The notes beneath the pieces were generated by a model, which saw only the letters and a program-made list of their open reading frames with translations, had not been told where the DNA came from and made no database searches. A program made the translations under genes and the position numbers. Positions 1-13,214 of a stretch of DNA of 60,267 nucleotides are shown in pieces. Each line of letters begins with the position of its first letter. Position 1 is the stretch's first letter. Source of the DNA: Utricularia gibba (Eukaryota > Streptophyta > Magnoliopsida > Lamiales > Lentibulariaceae). The stretch is from assembly GCA_002189035.1 (NCBI GenBank), contig NEEC01000179.1, positions 1 to 60,267 of the forward strand. The letters run 5' to 3'.

Positions 1-3000
1 TTTTTTTAATCGATTTTGCATCCAGTTGACCTCATGAGCCATACAGAATCGGGGTCAAGGACCAAGTTCCCAGCGAGACTGGCCGCCACAAAACGAGAAG
101 CGGTTCCTTGAAAAACCATGTAGGCAGCCCCCGAAAACCGAACGATAATAAATACATCACTTTATTTGCCGGACTACAACTAACTCTCGTGCAAGCCAAA
201 CCTTACCTTTGTCCCGTTCCAGGTGCACCCAAAGACCGCCTGCTCAAGTATAAAGTAAGTTGTTGAAAAAATCATGTGGGGTGCACGTGATATCGCAATT
301 TAAACAAATGCAACATTGTATTCATCGATTTGCATCCTTTTGTCCTCATGAGCCATAAAGAATCGCGGGCCCGGACCAAGTTCCTAGCGAGACTGGCCGC
401 CACAAAACGAGAAGCTGTTCCTTGAAAAACCATGTAGGCAACACCGAAAACCGAACGTTAATAAATACATCACTTTCTTTGCCGGGCTACAACTTACTTT
501 GGGCCAAGGCCTAAGCTGATTTTTCCGGTTCCAAGTGCCCCCAAGACCGCCTCTCATGTATAAAGTAAGTTGTTAAAAAAATCATGTGGGTGCACGTGAC
601 ATCGTAATTTAAACAAATGCATCATTTTTTTTAATCGATTTGCATCCAGTTGACCTCATGAGCCATACAGAATCGGGGTCAAGGACCAAGTTCCCAGCGA
701 GACTGGCCGCCACAAAACGAGAAGCGGTTCCTTGAAAAACCATGTAGGCAGCCCCGAAAACCGAACGATAATAAATACATCACTTTATTTGCCGGACTAC
801 AACTAACTTTCGGCAAGCCAAGCTACTTTTTTCCGTCCAAGTGCCCCCAAGACCGCCTCCTCAAGTATAAAGTAAGTTGTTGAAAAAATCATGTGGGGTG
901 CACGTGATATCGCAATTTAAAAAATGCAACATTGTATTCATCGATTTGCATCCTTTTGTCCTCATGAGCCATAAAGAATCGCGGGCCCGGACCAAGTTCC
1001 TAGCGAGACTGGCCGCCACAAAACGAGAAGCTGTTCCTTGAAAACCATGTAGGCAACACCGAAAACCGAACGTTAATAAATACATCACTTTCTTTGCCGG
1101 GCTACAACTTACTTTGGGCCAAGGCCTAAGCTGATCTTTTTCCGGTTCCAAGTGCCCCCAAGACCGCCTCCTCATGTATAAAGTATGTTGTTAAAAAAAT
1201 CATGTGGGGTGCACGTGACATCGTAATTTAAACAAATGCATCATTTTTTTTAATCGATTTGCATCCAGTTGACCTCATGAGCCATACAGAATCGGGGTCA
1301 AGGACCAAGTTCCCAGCGAGACTGGCCGCCACAAACGAGAAGCGGTTCCTTGAAAAACCATGTAGGCAGCCCCCGAAAACCGAACGATAATAATACATCA
1401 CTTTATTTGCCGGACTACAACTAACTCTCGTGCAAGCCAAACCTTACCTTTGTCCCGTTCCAGGTGCACCCAAAGACCGCCTGCTCAAGTATAAAGTAAG
1501 TTGTTGAAAAAATCATGTGGGGTGCACGTGATATCGCAATTTAAACAAATGCAACATTGTATTCATCGATTTGCATCCTTTTGTCCTCATGAGCCATAAA
1601 GAATCGCGGGCCCGGACCAAGTTCCTAGCGAGACTGGCCGCCACAAAACGAGAAGCTGTTCCTTGAAAAACCATGTAGGCAACACCGAAAACCGAACGTT
1701 AATAAATACATCACTTTCTTTGCCGGGCTACAACTTACTTTGGGCCAAGGCCTAAGCTGACCTTTTTCCGGTTCCAAGTGCCCCCCAAGACCGCCTCCTC
1801 AGTATAAAGTAGTTGTTAAAAAAATCATGTGGGGTGCACGTGACATCGTAATTTAAACAAATGCATCATTTTTTTTAATCGATTTGCATCCAGTTGACCT
1901 CATGAGCCATACAGAATCGGGGTCAAGGACCAAGTTCCCAGCGAGACTGGCCGCCACAAAACGAGAAGCGGTTCCTTGAAAAACCATGTAGGCAGCCCCG
2001 AAAACCGAACGATAATAAATACATCACTTTATTTGCCGGACTACAACTAACTCTCGCAAGCCAAACCTTACCTTTGTCCCGTTCCAGGTGCACCAAGACC
2101 GCCTGCTCAAGTATAAAGTAAGTTGTTGAAAAAATCATGTGGGGTGCACGTGATATCGCAATTTAAACAAATGCAACATTGTATTCATCGATTTGCATCC
2201 TTTTGTCCTCATGAGCCATAAGAATCGCGGGCCCGACCAAGTTCCTAGCGAGACTGGCCGCCACAAAACGAGAAGCTGTTCCTTGAAAAACCATGTAGGC
2301 AACACCGAAAACCGAACGTTAATAAATACATCACTTTCTTTGCCGGGCTACAACTTACTTTGGGCCAAGGCCTAAGCTGATTTTTTCCGGTTCCAAGTGC
2401 CCCCAAGACCGCCTCCTCATGTATAAAGTATGTTGAAAAAATCATGTGGGGTGCACGTGACATCGTAATTTAAACAAATGCATCATTTTTTAATCGATTT
2501 GCATCCAGTTGACCTCATGAGCCATACAGAATCGGGGTCAAGGACCAAGTTCCCAGCGAGACTGGCCGCCACAAAACGAGAAGCGGTTCCTTGAAAAACC
2601 ATGTAGGCAGCCCCCGAAAACCGAACGATAATAAATACATCACTTTATTTGCCGGACTACAACTACTCTCGGGCAAGCCAAACCTGACCTTTGTCCGTTC
2701 CAGTGCACCCAAAGACCGCCTCCTCAAGTATAAAGTAAGTTGTTGAAAAAATCATGTGGGGTGCACGTGATATCGCAATTTAAACAAATGCAACATTGTT
2801 TCATCGATTTGCATCCTTTTGTCCTCATGAGCCATAAGAATCGGGCCGGACCAAGTTCCTAGCGAGACTGGCCGCCACAAAACGAGAAGCTGTTCCTTGA
2901 AAAACCATGTAGGCAACCCGAAAACCGAACGTTAATAAATACATCACTTTCTTTGCCGGGCTACAACTTACTTTGGGCAAGGCCTAAGCTGACGGTTCCA

Positions 3001-3096
3001 AGTGCCAAGACCGCCTTCTCAAGTATAAAGTAAGTTGTTGAAAAAATCATGTGGGGTGCACGTGATATCTAATTTAAACAAATGCATCATTTTTTC
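1..3096 (+). repeat. Clean A-B block, ten monomers
   Basis: Starts at 9 (A), 324 (B), 634 (A), 940 (B), 1253 (A), 1565 (B), 1878 (A), 2187 (B), 2493 (A) and 2803 (B). The first monomer is cut at its T tract by the window edge. Copies differ mainly by small deletions. The block decays at its right end: the B unit at 2803 already lacks several type-specific bases (CATAAGAATCGGGCCGG, GCAACCCG). Confidence 0.9.
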
Positions 3097-3384
3097 ATCG
3101 ATTTGCATCCTTTGACCTCATGAGCCATAAGAATGAAGTTCCAGCGAGACTGGCCGCCACAAAACGAGAAGCTGTTCCTTGAAAAACCATGTAGGCAACC
3201 CGAAAACCGAACGTTAATAAATACATCACTTTCTTTGCCGGGCTACAACTTACTTTGGGCCAAGGCCTAAGCTGACCTTTTTCCGGTTCCAAGTGCCCCC
3301 CAAGACCGCCTCCTCAAGTATAAAGTAAAAAAATCATGTGGGTGCACGTGACATCGTAATTTAAACAAATGCATCATTTTTTTA
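3097..3384 (+). repeat. Hybrid monomer, shortened (288 bp)
   Basis: The head mixes A and B marks (CCTTTGACCTC, CATAAGAATG), followed by a deletion that removes the GGGG..GGACC region. The body is B-like (AGCTGTTCC, GTTAAT, TTTGGGCCAAGG). TTCCAGCG lacks the base that differs between A (TTCCCAGCG) and B (TTCCTAGCG). Confidence 0.82.
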
Positions 3385-6163
3385 ATCGATTTGCATCCAG
3401 TTGACCTCATGAGCCATACAGAATCGGGGTCAAGGACCAAGTTCCCAGCGAGACTGGCCGCCACAAAACGAGAAGCGGTTCCTTGAAAAACCATGTAGGC
3501 AGCCCCCGAAAACCGAACGATAATAAATACATCACTTTATTTGCCGGACTACAACTAACTCTCGGGCAAGCCAACCTTACCTTTGTCCCGTTCCAGTGCA
3601 CCCAAGACCGCCTCTCAAGTATAAAGTAAGTTGTTGAAAAAATCATGTGGGGTGCACGTGATATCGCAATTTAAACAAATGCACATTGTTTCATCGATTT
3701 GCATCCTTTTGTCCTCATGAGCCATAAAGAATCGCGGGCCCGGACCAAGTTCCTAGCGAGACTGGCCGCCACAAAACGAGAAGCTGTTCCTTGAAAAACC
3801 ATGTAGGCAACACCGAAAACCGAACGTTAATAAATACATCACTTTCTTTGCCGGGCTACAACTTACTTTGGGCCAAGGCCTAAGCTGACTTTTTCCGGTT
3901 CCAAGTGCCCCCCAAGACCGCCTCTCATGTATAAAGTAGTTGTTAAAAAAATCATGTGGGGTGCACGTGACATCAATTTAAACAAATGCATCATTTTTTT
4001 TAATCGATTTGCATCCAGTTGACCTCATGAGCCATACAGAATCGGGGTCAAGGGACAAGTTCCCAGCGAGACTGGCCGCCACAAACGAGAAGCGTTCCTT
4101 GAAAAACCATGTAGGCAGCCCCCGAAAACCGAACGATAATAAATACATCACTTTATTTGCCGGACTACAACTAACTCTCTGCAAGCCAAACCTTACCTTT
4201 GTCCCGTTCCAGGTGCACCCAAAGACCGCCTGCTCAAGTATAAAGTAAGTTGTTGAAAAAATCATGTGGGGTGCACGTGATATCGCAATTTAAACAAATG
4301 CAACATTGTATTCATCGATTTGCATCCTTTTGTCCTCATGAGCCATAAAGAATCGCGGGCCCGGACCAAGTTCCTAGCGAGACTGGCCGCCAAAACGAGA
4401 AGCTGTTCCTTGAAAAACCATGTAGGCCGAAAACCGAACGTTAATAAATACATCACTTTCTTTGCCGGGCTACAACTTACTTTGGGCCAAGGCCTAAGCT
4501 GATCTTTTTCCGGTTCCAAGTGCCCCCCAAGACCGCCTCCTCAGTTGTTAAAAAATCATGTGGGTGCACGTGACATATAATTTAAACAAATGCATCATTT
4601 TTTTAATCGATTTGCATCCAGTTGACCTCATGAGCCATACAGAATCGGGGTCAAGGACCAAGTTCCCAGCGAGACTGGCCGCCACAAAACGAGAAGCGGT
4701 TCCTTGAAAAACCATGTAGGCAGCCCCCGAAAACCGAACGATAAAAATACATCACTTTATTTGCCGGACTACAACTAACTCTCGGTGCAAGCCAAACCTT
4801 ACCTTTGTCCCGTTCCAGGTGCACCCAAAGACCGCCTGCTCAAGTATAAAGTAAGTTGTTGAAAAAATCATGTGGGGTGCACGTGATATCGCAATTTAAA
4901 CAAATGCAACATTGTATTCATCGATTTGCATCCTTTTGTCCTCATGAGCCATAAAGAATCGCGGGCCCGGACCAAGTTCCTAGCGAGACTGGCCGCCACA
5001 AAACGAGAAGCTGTTCCTTGAAAAACCATGTAGGCAACACCGAAAACCGAACGTTAATAAATACATCACTTTCTTTGCCGGGCTACAACTTACTTTGGGC
5101 CAAGGCCTAAGCTGATCTTTTTCCGGTTCCAAGTGCCCCCAAGACCGCCTCCTCAGTATAAAGTAGTTGTTAAAAAAATCATGTGGGGTGCACGTGACAT
5201 CGTAATTTAAACAAATGCATCATTTTTTTTAATCGATTTGCATCCAGTTGACCTCATGAGCCATACAGAATCGGGGTCAAGGACCAAGTTCCCAGCGAGA
5301 CTGGCCGCCACAAAACGAGAAGCGGTTCCTTGAAAAACCATGTAGGCAGCCCCCGAAAACCGAACGATAATAAATACATCACTTTATTTGCCGGACTACA
5401 ACTAACTCTCGCAAGCCAAACCTTACCTTTTCCCGTTCCAGGTGCCCCAAAGACCGCCTCTCAAGTATAAAGTAAGTTGTTGAAAAAATCATGTGGGGTG
5501 CACGTGATATCGCAATTTAAACAAATGCAACATTGTATTCATCGATTTGCATCCTTTTGTCCTCATGAGCCATAAAGAATCGCGGGCCCGGACCAAGTTC
5601 CTAGCGAGACTGGCCGCCACAAAACGAGAAGCTGTTCCTTGAAAAACCATGTAGGCAACACGAAAACCGAACGTTAATAAATACATCACTTTCTTTGCCG
5701 GGCTACAACTTACTTTGGGCCAAGGCCTAAGCTGACCTTTTTCCGGTTCCAAGTGCCCCCCAAGACCGCCTCCTCAAGTATAAAGTATGTTGTTAAAAAA
5801 ATCATGTGGGGTGCACGTGACATCGTAATTTAAACAAATGCATCATTTTTTTTAATCGATTTGCATCCAGTTGACCTCATGAGCCATACAGAATCGGGGT
5901 CAAGGACCAAGTTCCCAGCGAGACTGGCCGCCACAAAACGAGAAGCGGTTCCTTGAAAAACCATGTAGGCAGCCCCCGAAAACCGAACGATAATAAATAC
6001 ATCACTTTATTTGCCGGACTACAACTAACTCTCCAAGCCAAACCTTACCTTTGTCCCGTTCCAGTGCCCAAAGACCGCCTGCTCAAGTATAAAGTAAGTT
6101 GTTGAAAAAATCATGTGGGGTGCACGTGATATCGTAATTTAAACAAATGCATCATTTTTTTTC
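3385..6163 (+). repeat. Clean A-B block, nine monomers
   Basis: Starts at 3385 (A), 3693 (B), 4003 (A), 4314 (B), 4606 (A), 4920 (B), 5232 (A), 5541 (B) and 5855 (A). The B unit at 4314 has lost the TATAAAG region near 4543 and part of the GGCAACACCG word near 4428. Otherwise the alternation is regular. Confidence 0.9.
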
Positions 6164-6771
6164 ATCGATTTGCATCCTTTTGTCCTCATGAGCCATAAAG
6201 AATCGGGGGACCAAGTTCCCAGCGAGACTGGCCGCCACAAAACGAGAAGCTGTTCCTTGAAAAACCATGTAGGCACCCCGAAAACCGAACGATAATAAAT
6301 ACATCACTTTCTTTGCCGGCTACAACTAACTTCCAAGCCTAAGCTGACCTTTGTCCCGTTCCAGTGCCCCAAAGACCGCCTCCTCAAGTATAAAGTAAGT
6401 TGTTGAAAAAATCATGTGGGGTGCACGTGATATCGTAATTTAAACAAATGCATCATTGTATTAATCGATTTGCATCCAGTTGACCTCATGAGCCATACAG
6501 AATCGGGGCAAGGACCAAGTTCCAGCGAGACTGGCCGCCACAAAACGAGAAGCTGTTCCTTGAAAAACCATGTAGGCAACCCGAAAACCGAACGTTAATA
6601 AATACATCACTTTCTTTGCCGGGCTACAACTTACTTTGGGCCAAGGCCTAAGCTGACCTTTTTCCGTTCCAGTGCACCCAAAGACCGCCTCTCAAGTATA
6701 AAGTAAGTTGTTGAAAAAATCATGTGGGGTGCACGTGATATCGCAATTTAAACAAATGCAACATTGTATTC
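6164..6771 (+). repeat. Two hybrid monomers
   Basis: The unit at 6164 has a B head (TTCATCG, CCTTTTGTCC), then A-type TTCCCAGCG, B-type AGCTGTTCC, and A-type GATAAT. The unit at 6464 has an A head (TTAATCG, CCAGTTGACC, CATACAG) and a B body (AGCTGTTCC, GTTAAT, TTTGGGCCAAGG). Type-specific bases are missing at TTCCAGCG, GGCAACCCG and GCCGGCTAC. Confidence 0.83.
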
Positions 6772-7703
6772 ATCGATTTGCATCCTTTTGTCCTCATGAG
6801 CCATAAGAATCGCGGGCCCGGACCAAGTTCCTAGCGAGACTGGCCGCCACAAAACGAGAAGCTGTTCCTTGAAAAACCATGTAGGCAACACCGAAAACCG
6901 AACGTTAATAAATACATCACTTTTTTGCCGGGCTACAACTTACTTTGGGCCAAGGCCTAAGCTGACCTTTTTCCGGTTCCAAGTGCCCCAAGACCGCCTC
7001 CTCAGTATAAAGTAGTTGTTAAAAAAATCATGTGGGGTGCACGTGACATCGTAATTTAAACAAATGGATCATTTTTTTTAATCGATTTGCATCCAGTTGA
7101 CCTCATGAGCCATACAGAATCGGGGTCAAGGACCAAGTTCCCAGCGAGACTGGCCGCCACAAACGAGAAGCGGTTCCTTGAAAAACCATGTAGGCAGCCC
7201 CCGAAAACCGAACGATAATAAATACATCACTTTATTTGCCGGACTACAACTAACTCTCGTGCAAGCCAAACCTTACCTTTTTCCGTTCCAGGTGCACCCA
7301 AAGACCGCCTGCTCAAGTATAAAGTAAGTTGTTGAAAAAATCATGTGGGGTGCACGTGATATCGCAATTTAAACAAATGCACATTGTATTCATCGATTTG
7401 CATCCTTTTGTCCTCATGAGCCATAAAGAATCGCGGGCCCGGACCAAGTTCCTAGCGAGACTGGCCGCCACAAAACGAGAAGCTGTTCCTTGAAAAACCA
7501 TGTAGGCAACACCGAAAACCGAACGTTAATAAATACATCACTTTCTTTGCCGGCTACAACTTACTTTGGGCCAAGGCCTAAGCTGATCTTTTTCCGTTCC
7601 AAGTGCACCCAAAGACCGCCTTCTCAAGTATAAAGTAATGTTGTTAAAAAAATCATGTGGGGTGCACGTGACATATAATTTAAACAAATGCATCATTTTT
7701 TTA
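6772..7703 (+). repeat. Clean B-A-B run, three monomers
   Basis: Starts at 6772 (B), 7081 (A) and 7392 (B). The A-to-B junctions carry GATATCGCAA and the B-to-A junction carries GACATCGTAA, as expected. The B unit at 6772 reads CACTTTTTTGCC, missing the base that is A in type A and C in type B. Confidence 0.88.
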
Positions 7704-8002
7704 ATCGATTTGCATCCAGTTGACCTCATGAGCCATACAGAATCGGGGTCAAGGACCAAGTTCCAGCGAGACTGGCCGCCACAAAACGAGAAGCGGTTCC
7801 TTGAAAAACCATGTAGGCACCGAAAACCGAACGTAATAAATACATCACTTTCTTTGCCGGCTACAACTTACTTTGGCCAAGCCTAAGCTGACCTTTTCCG
7901 TTCCAAGTGCCCCCAAGACCGCCTCCTCAATAAAGTAGTTGTTTAAAAAAATCATGTGGGGTGCACGTGACATATAATTTAAACAAATGCATCATTTTTT
8001 TA
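7704..8002 (+). repeat. Hybrid monomer, A head and blended tail
   Basis: The head is type A (CCAGTTGACC, CATACAG, GGGGTCAAGG). From TTCCAGCG onward the type-specific bases are lost or mixed: GGCACCG, GAACGTAAT, GCCGGCTAC, TTTGGCCAAGCC. The junction word is reduced to CTCAATAAAGTAG. It sits between a B unit and an A unit, so the alternation is kept around it only if it is counted as extra. Confidence 0.83.
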
Positions 8003-9237
8003 ATCGATTTGCATCAGTTGACCTCATGAGCCATACAGAATCGGGGTCAAGGACCAAGTTCCCAGCGAGACTGGCCGCCACAAAACGAGAAGCGGTTCCT
8101 TGAAAAACCATGTAGGCAGCCCCCGAAAACCGAACATAATAAATACATCACTTTATTTGCCGGACTACAACTAACTCTCGCAAGCCAACCTTACCTTTGT
8201 CCCGTTCCAGTGCACCCAAAGACCGCCTGCTCAAGTATAAAGTAAGTTGTTGAAAAAATCATGTGGGGTGCACGTGATATCGCAATTTAAACAAATGCAA
8301 CATTGTATTCATCGATTTGCATCCTTTTGTCCTCATGAGCCATAAAGAATCGCGGGCCCGGACCAAGTTCCTAGCGAGACTGGCCGCCACAAAACGAGAA
8401 GCTGTTCCTTGAAAAACCATGTAGGCAACACCGAAAACCGAACGTTAATAAATACATCACTTTCTTTGCCGGGCTACAACTTACTTTGGCCAAGGCCTAA
8501 GCTGATCTTTTTCCGGTTCCAAGTGCCCCCCAAGACCGCCTCCTCAGTATAAAGTAGTTGTTAAAAAAATCATGTGGGTGCACGTGACATCGTAATTTAA
8601 ACAAATGCATCATTTTTTTAATCGATTTGCATCCAGTTGACCTCATGAGCCATACAGAATCGGGGTCAAGGACCAAGTTCCCAGCGAGACTGGCCGCCAC
8701 AAAACGAGAAGCGGTTCCTTGAAAACCATGTAGGCACCCCGAAAACCGAACGATAATAAATACATCACTTTATTTGCCGGACTACAACTAACTCTCGGGC
8801 AAGCCAAACCTTACCTTTGTCCCGTTCCAGGTGCACCCAAAGACCGCCTCTCAAGTATAAAGTAAGTTGTTGAAAAAATCATGTGGGGTGCACGTGATAT
8901 CGCAATTTAAACAAATGCAACAATTCATCGATTTGCATCCTTTTGTCCTCATGAGCCATAAAGAATCGCGGGCCCGGACCAAGTTCCTAGCGAGACTGGC
9001 CGCCACAAAACGAGAAGCTGTTCCTTGAAAAACCATGTAGGCAACACCGAAAACCGAACGTTAATAAATACATCACTTTCTTTGCCGGGCTACAACTTAC
9101 TTTGGGCCAAGGCCTAAGCTGATCTTTTTCCGGTTCCAAGTCCCAAAGACCGCCTTCTCAAGTATAAAGTAAGTTGTTGAAAAAATCATGTGGGGTGCAC
9201 GTGATATCGTAATTTAAACAAATGCATCATTGTTTTC
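8003..9237 (+). repeat. Clean A-B block, four monomers
   Basis: Starts at 8003 (A), 8311 (B), 8621 (A) and 8927 (B). The A head at 8003 has lost one C (GCATCAGTTG). The B unit at 8927 has a shortened junction before it (GCAACAATTCATCG). Confidence 0.88.
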
Positions 9238-10452
9238 ATCGATTTGCATCCAGTTGTCCTCATGAGCCATAAAGAATCGGGGCCCGGACCAAGTTCCAGC
9301 GAGACTGGCCGCCACAAAACGAGAAGCTGTTCCTTGAAAAACCATGTAGGCAACCCGAAAACCGAACGTTAATAAATACATCACTTTCTTTGCCGGCTAC
9401 AACTACTTTGGGCCAAGCCTAAGCTGATCTTTTTCCGGTTCCAAGTGCACCCAAGACCGCCTTCTCAAGTATAAAGTAAGTTGTTGAAAAAATCATGTGG
9501 GGTGCACGTGATATCGCAATTTAAACAAATGCATCATTGTTTCATCGATTTGCATCCTTTTGTCCTCATGAGCCATAAAGAATCGGGGCCCGGACCAAGT
9601 TCCAGCGAGACTGGCCGCCACAAAACGAGAAGCTGTTCCTTGAAAAACCATGTAGGCAACCCGAAAACCGAACGTTAATAAATACATCACTTTCTTTGCC
9701 GGGCTACAACTTACTTTGGGCCAAGGCCTAAGCTGACCTTTTCCGGTTCCAAGTGCCCCCAAGACCGCCTCCTCAGTATAAAGTAGTTGTTAAAAAAATC
9801 ATGTGGGGTGCACGTGACATCGTAATTTAAACAAATGCATCATTTTTTTTAATCGATTTGCATCCAGTTGACCTCATGAGCCATACAGAATCGGGGTCAA
9901 GGACCAAGTTCCCAGCGAGACTGGCCGCCACAAAACGAGAAGCGGTTCCTTGAAAAACCATGTAGGCACCCCGAAAACCGAACGATAATAAATACATCAC
10001 TTTATTTGCCGGCTACAACTACTCTGGGCAAGCCAAAGCTGACCTTTGTCCCGTTCCAGTGCACCCAAAGACCGCCTCTCAAGTATAAAGTAAGTTGAAA
10101 AATCATGTGGGTGCACGTGACATCGCAATTTAAACAAATGCATCATTTTTTCATCGATTTGCATCCAGTTGACCTCATGAGCCATAAAGAATCGGGGGGA
10201 CCAAGTTCCAGCGAGACTGGCCGCCACAAAACGAGAAGCTGTTCCTTGAAAAACCATGTAGGCACCCCGAAAACCGAACGATAATAAATATCACTTTTTT
10301 GCCGGACTACAACTAACTCTCGGGCAAGCCAAGCTTACCTTTGTCCCGTTCCAGTGCACCCAAAGACCGCCTGCTCAAGTATAAAGTAAGTTGTTGAAAA
10401 AATCATGGGGTGCACGTGATATCGCAATTTAAACAAATGCAACATTGTATTC
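9238..10452 (+). repeat. Hybrid run, four monomers
   Basis: Starts at 9238, 9544, 9852 and 10153. The first two are B-like with A features (CCAGTTGTCC at 9238) and the blended words TTCCAGCG and GCAACCCG. The unit at 9852 has an A head with a blended tail (GGCACCCCG, GCCGGCTAC, CTCTGGGCAAGCC). The unit at 10153 combines CCAGTTGACC with CATAAAG and AGCTGTTCC, then returns to type A. Confidence 0.82.
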
Positions 10453-11374
10453 ATCGATTTGCATCCTTTTGTCCTCATGAGCCATAAAGAATCGCGGGCC
10501 CGGACCAAGTTCCTAGCGAGACTGGCCGCCACAAAACGAGAAGCTGTTCCTTGAAAAACCATGTAGGCAACCGAAAACCGAACGTTAATAAATACATCAC
10601 TTTCTTTGCCGGGCTACAACTTACTTTGGGCCAAGGCCTAAGCTGACCTTTTTCCGGTTCCAAGTGCCCCCCAAGACCGCCTCCTCAGTATAAAGTAGTT
10701 GTTAAAAAATCATGTGGGGTGCACGTGACATCGTAATTTAAACAAATGCATCATTTTTTTAATCGATTTGCATCCAGTTGACCTCATGAGCCATACAGAA
10801 TCGGGGTCAAGGACCAAGTTCCCAGCGAGACTGGCCGCCACAAAACGAGAAGCGGTTCCTTGAAAAACCATGTAGGCAGCCCCGAAAACCGAACGATAAT
10901 AAATACATCACTTTATTTGCCGGACTACAACTAACTCTCGGGCAAGCCAACCTGACCTTTGTCCGTTCCAGTGCACCCAAAGACCGCCTCTCAAGTATAA
11001 AGTAAGTTGTTGAAAAAATCATGTGGGTGCACGTGATATCGCAATTTAAACAAATGCAACATTGTTTCATCGATTTGCATCCTTTTGTCCTCATGAGCCA
11101 TAAAGAATCGCGGGGCCCGGACCAAGTTCCTAGCGAGACTGGCCGCCACAAAACGAGAAGCTGTTCCTTGAAAAACCATGTAGGCAACCCGAAAACCGAA
11201 CGTTAATAAATACATCACTTTCTTTGCCGGGCTACAACTTACTTTGGCCAAGCCTAAGCTGACCTTTTCCGGTTCCAAGTGCACCCAAGACCGCCCTCAA
11301 GTATAAAGTAAGTTGTTGAAAAAATCATGTGGGTGCACGTGATATCGTAATTTAAACAAATGCATCATTTTTTC
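10453..11374 (+). repeat. Clean B-A-B run
   Basis: Starts at 10453 (B), 10762 (A) and 11069 (B). The right B unit is slightly blended (GCAACCCG, TTTGGCCAAGCC). Confidence 0.87.
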
Positions 11375-11672
11375 ATCGATTTGCATCCTTGACCTCATGA
11401 GCCATAAAGAATCGGGGGACCAAGTTCCAGCGAGACTGGCCGCCACAAAACGAGAAGCTGTTCCTTGAAAAACCATGTAGGCAACCCGAAAACCGAACGT
11501 TAATAAATACATCACTTTCTTTGCCGGGCTACAACTTACTTTGGGCCAAGCCTAAGCTGACCTTTTTCCGGTTCCAAGTGCCCAAGACCGCCTCTCAGTA
11601 TAAAGTAGTTGTTAAAAATCATGTGGGGTGCACGTGACATCGTAATTTAAACAAATGCATCATTTTTTTTTA
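11375..11672 (+). repeat. Hybrid monomer
   Basis: The head reads CCTTGACCTC, the shared part of A and B. CATAAAG and AGCTGTTCC are type B. TTCCAGCG and GCAACCCG lack the type-specific base. Confidence 0.82.
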
Positions 11673-12296
11673 ATCGATTTGCATCCAGTTGACCTCATGA
11701 GCCATACAGAATCGGGGTCAAGGACCAAGTTCCCAGCGAGACTGGCCGCCACAAACGAGAAGCGGTTCCTTGAAAAACCATGTAGGCAGCCCCCGAAAAC
11801 CGAACGATAAAATACATCACTTTATTTGCCGGACTACAACTAACTCTCTTTGCAAGCCAAACCTTACCTTTGTCCCGTTCCAGGTGCCCCAAAGACCGCC
11901 TGCTCAAGTATAAAGTAAGTTGTTGAAAAAATCATGTGGGGTGCACGTGATATCGCAATTTAAACAAATGCAACATTGTATTCATCGATTTGCATCCTTT
12001 TGTCCTCATGAGCCATAAAGAATCGCGGGCCCGGACCAAGTTCCTAGCGAGACTGGCCGCCACAAAACGAGAAGCTGTTCCTTGAAAAACCATGTAGGCA
12101 ACACCGAAAACCGAACGTTAATAAATACATCACTTTCTTTGCCGGGCTACAACTTACTTTGGGCCAAGGCCTAAGCTGATCTTTTTCCGGTTCCAAGTGC
12201 CCCCCAAGACCGCCTCCTCAGTATAAAGTAAGTTGTTGAAAAAATCATGTGGGGTGCACGTGACATCGTAATTTAAACAAATGCATCATTTTTTTA
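11673..12296 (+). repeat. One clean A-B pair
   Basis: Starts at 11673 (A) and 11984 (B). The pair is 624 bp long, the standard higher-order length, and is flanked by hybrids on both sides. Confidence 0.89.
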
Positions 12297-13214
12297 ATCG
12301 ATTTGCATCCAGTTGACCTCATGAGCCATACAGAATCGGGGTCAAGGACCAAGTTCCCAGCGAGACTGGCCGCCACAAAACGAGAAGCTGTTCCTTGAAA
12401 AACCATGTAGGCAACCCGAAAACCGAACGTTAATAAATACATCACTTTCTTTGCCGGGCTACAACTTACTTTGGCCAAGCCTAAGCTGACCTTTTTCCGG
12501 TTCCCAGTGCCCCCAAGACCGCCTCCTCAAGTATAAAGTAAGTTGTTAAAAAATCATGTGGGGTGCACGTGATATCGTAATTTAAACAAATGCATCATTT
12601 TTTTTAATCGATTTGCATCCAGTTGACCTCATGAGCCATAAGAATCGGGGTCGGACCAAGTTCCCAGCGAGACTGGCCGCCACAAAACGAGAAGCTGTTC
12701 CTTGAAAAACCATGTAGGCACCCCGAAAACCGAACGTTAATAAATACATCACTTTCTTTGCCGGGCTACAACTTACTTCGCCAAGCCTAAGCTGACCTTT
12801 TCCGTTCCAGTGCACCCAAAGACCGCCTCTCAAGTATAAAGTAAGTTGTTGAAAAAATCATGTGGGGTGCACGTGATATCGTAATTTAAACAAATGCAAC
12901 ATTTTTTCATCGATTTGCATCCAGTTGACCTCATGAGCCATAAAGAATCGGGGCCCGGACCAAGTTCCTAGCGAGACTGGCCGCCACAAAACGAGAAGCT
13001 GTTCCTTGAAAAACCATGTAGGCACCCCGAAAACCGAACGATAATAAATACATCACTTTATTTGCCGGACTACAACTACTTCGGCAAGCCAAACCTTACC
13101 TTTTCCCGTTCCAGTGCACCCAAGACCGCCTTCTCAAGTATAAAGTAAGTTGTTGAAAAAAATCATGTGGGGTGCACGTGATATCGCAATTTAAACAAAT
13201 GCAACATTGTATTC
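12297..13214 (+). repeat. Hybrid run, three monomers
   Basis: Starts at 12297, 12607 and 12909. All three have the A-type CCAGTTGACC head. The first two then pass to B (AGCTGTTCC, GTTAAT, GGGCTAC) and the third reverts to A (GATAAT, TTTATTTGCCGGACTAC). This is a graded series of A/B switches in three neighbouring copies. Confidence 0.83.
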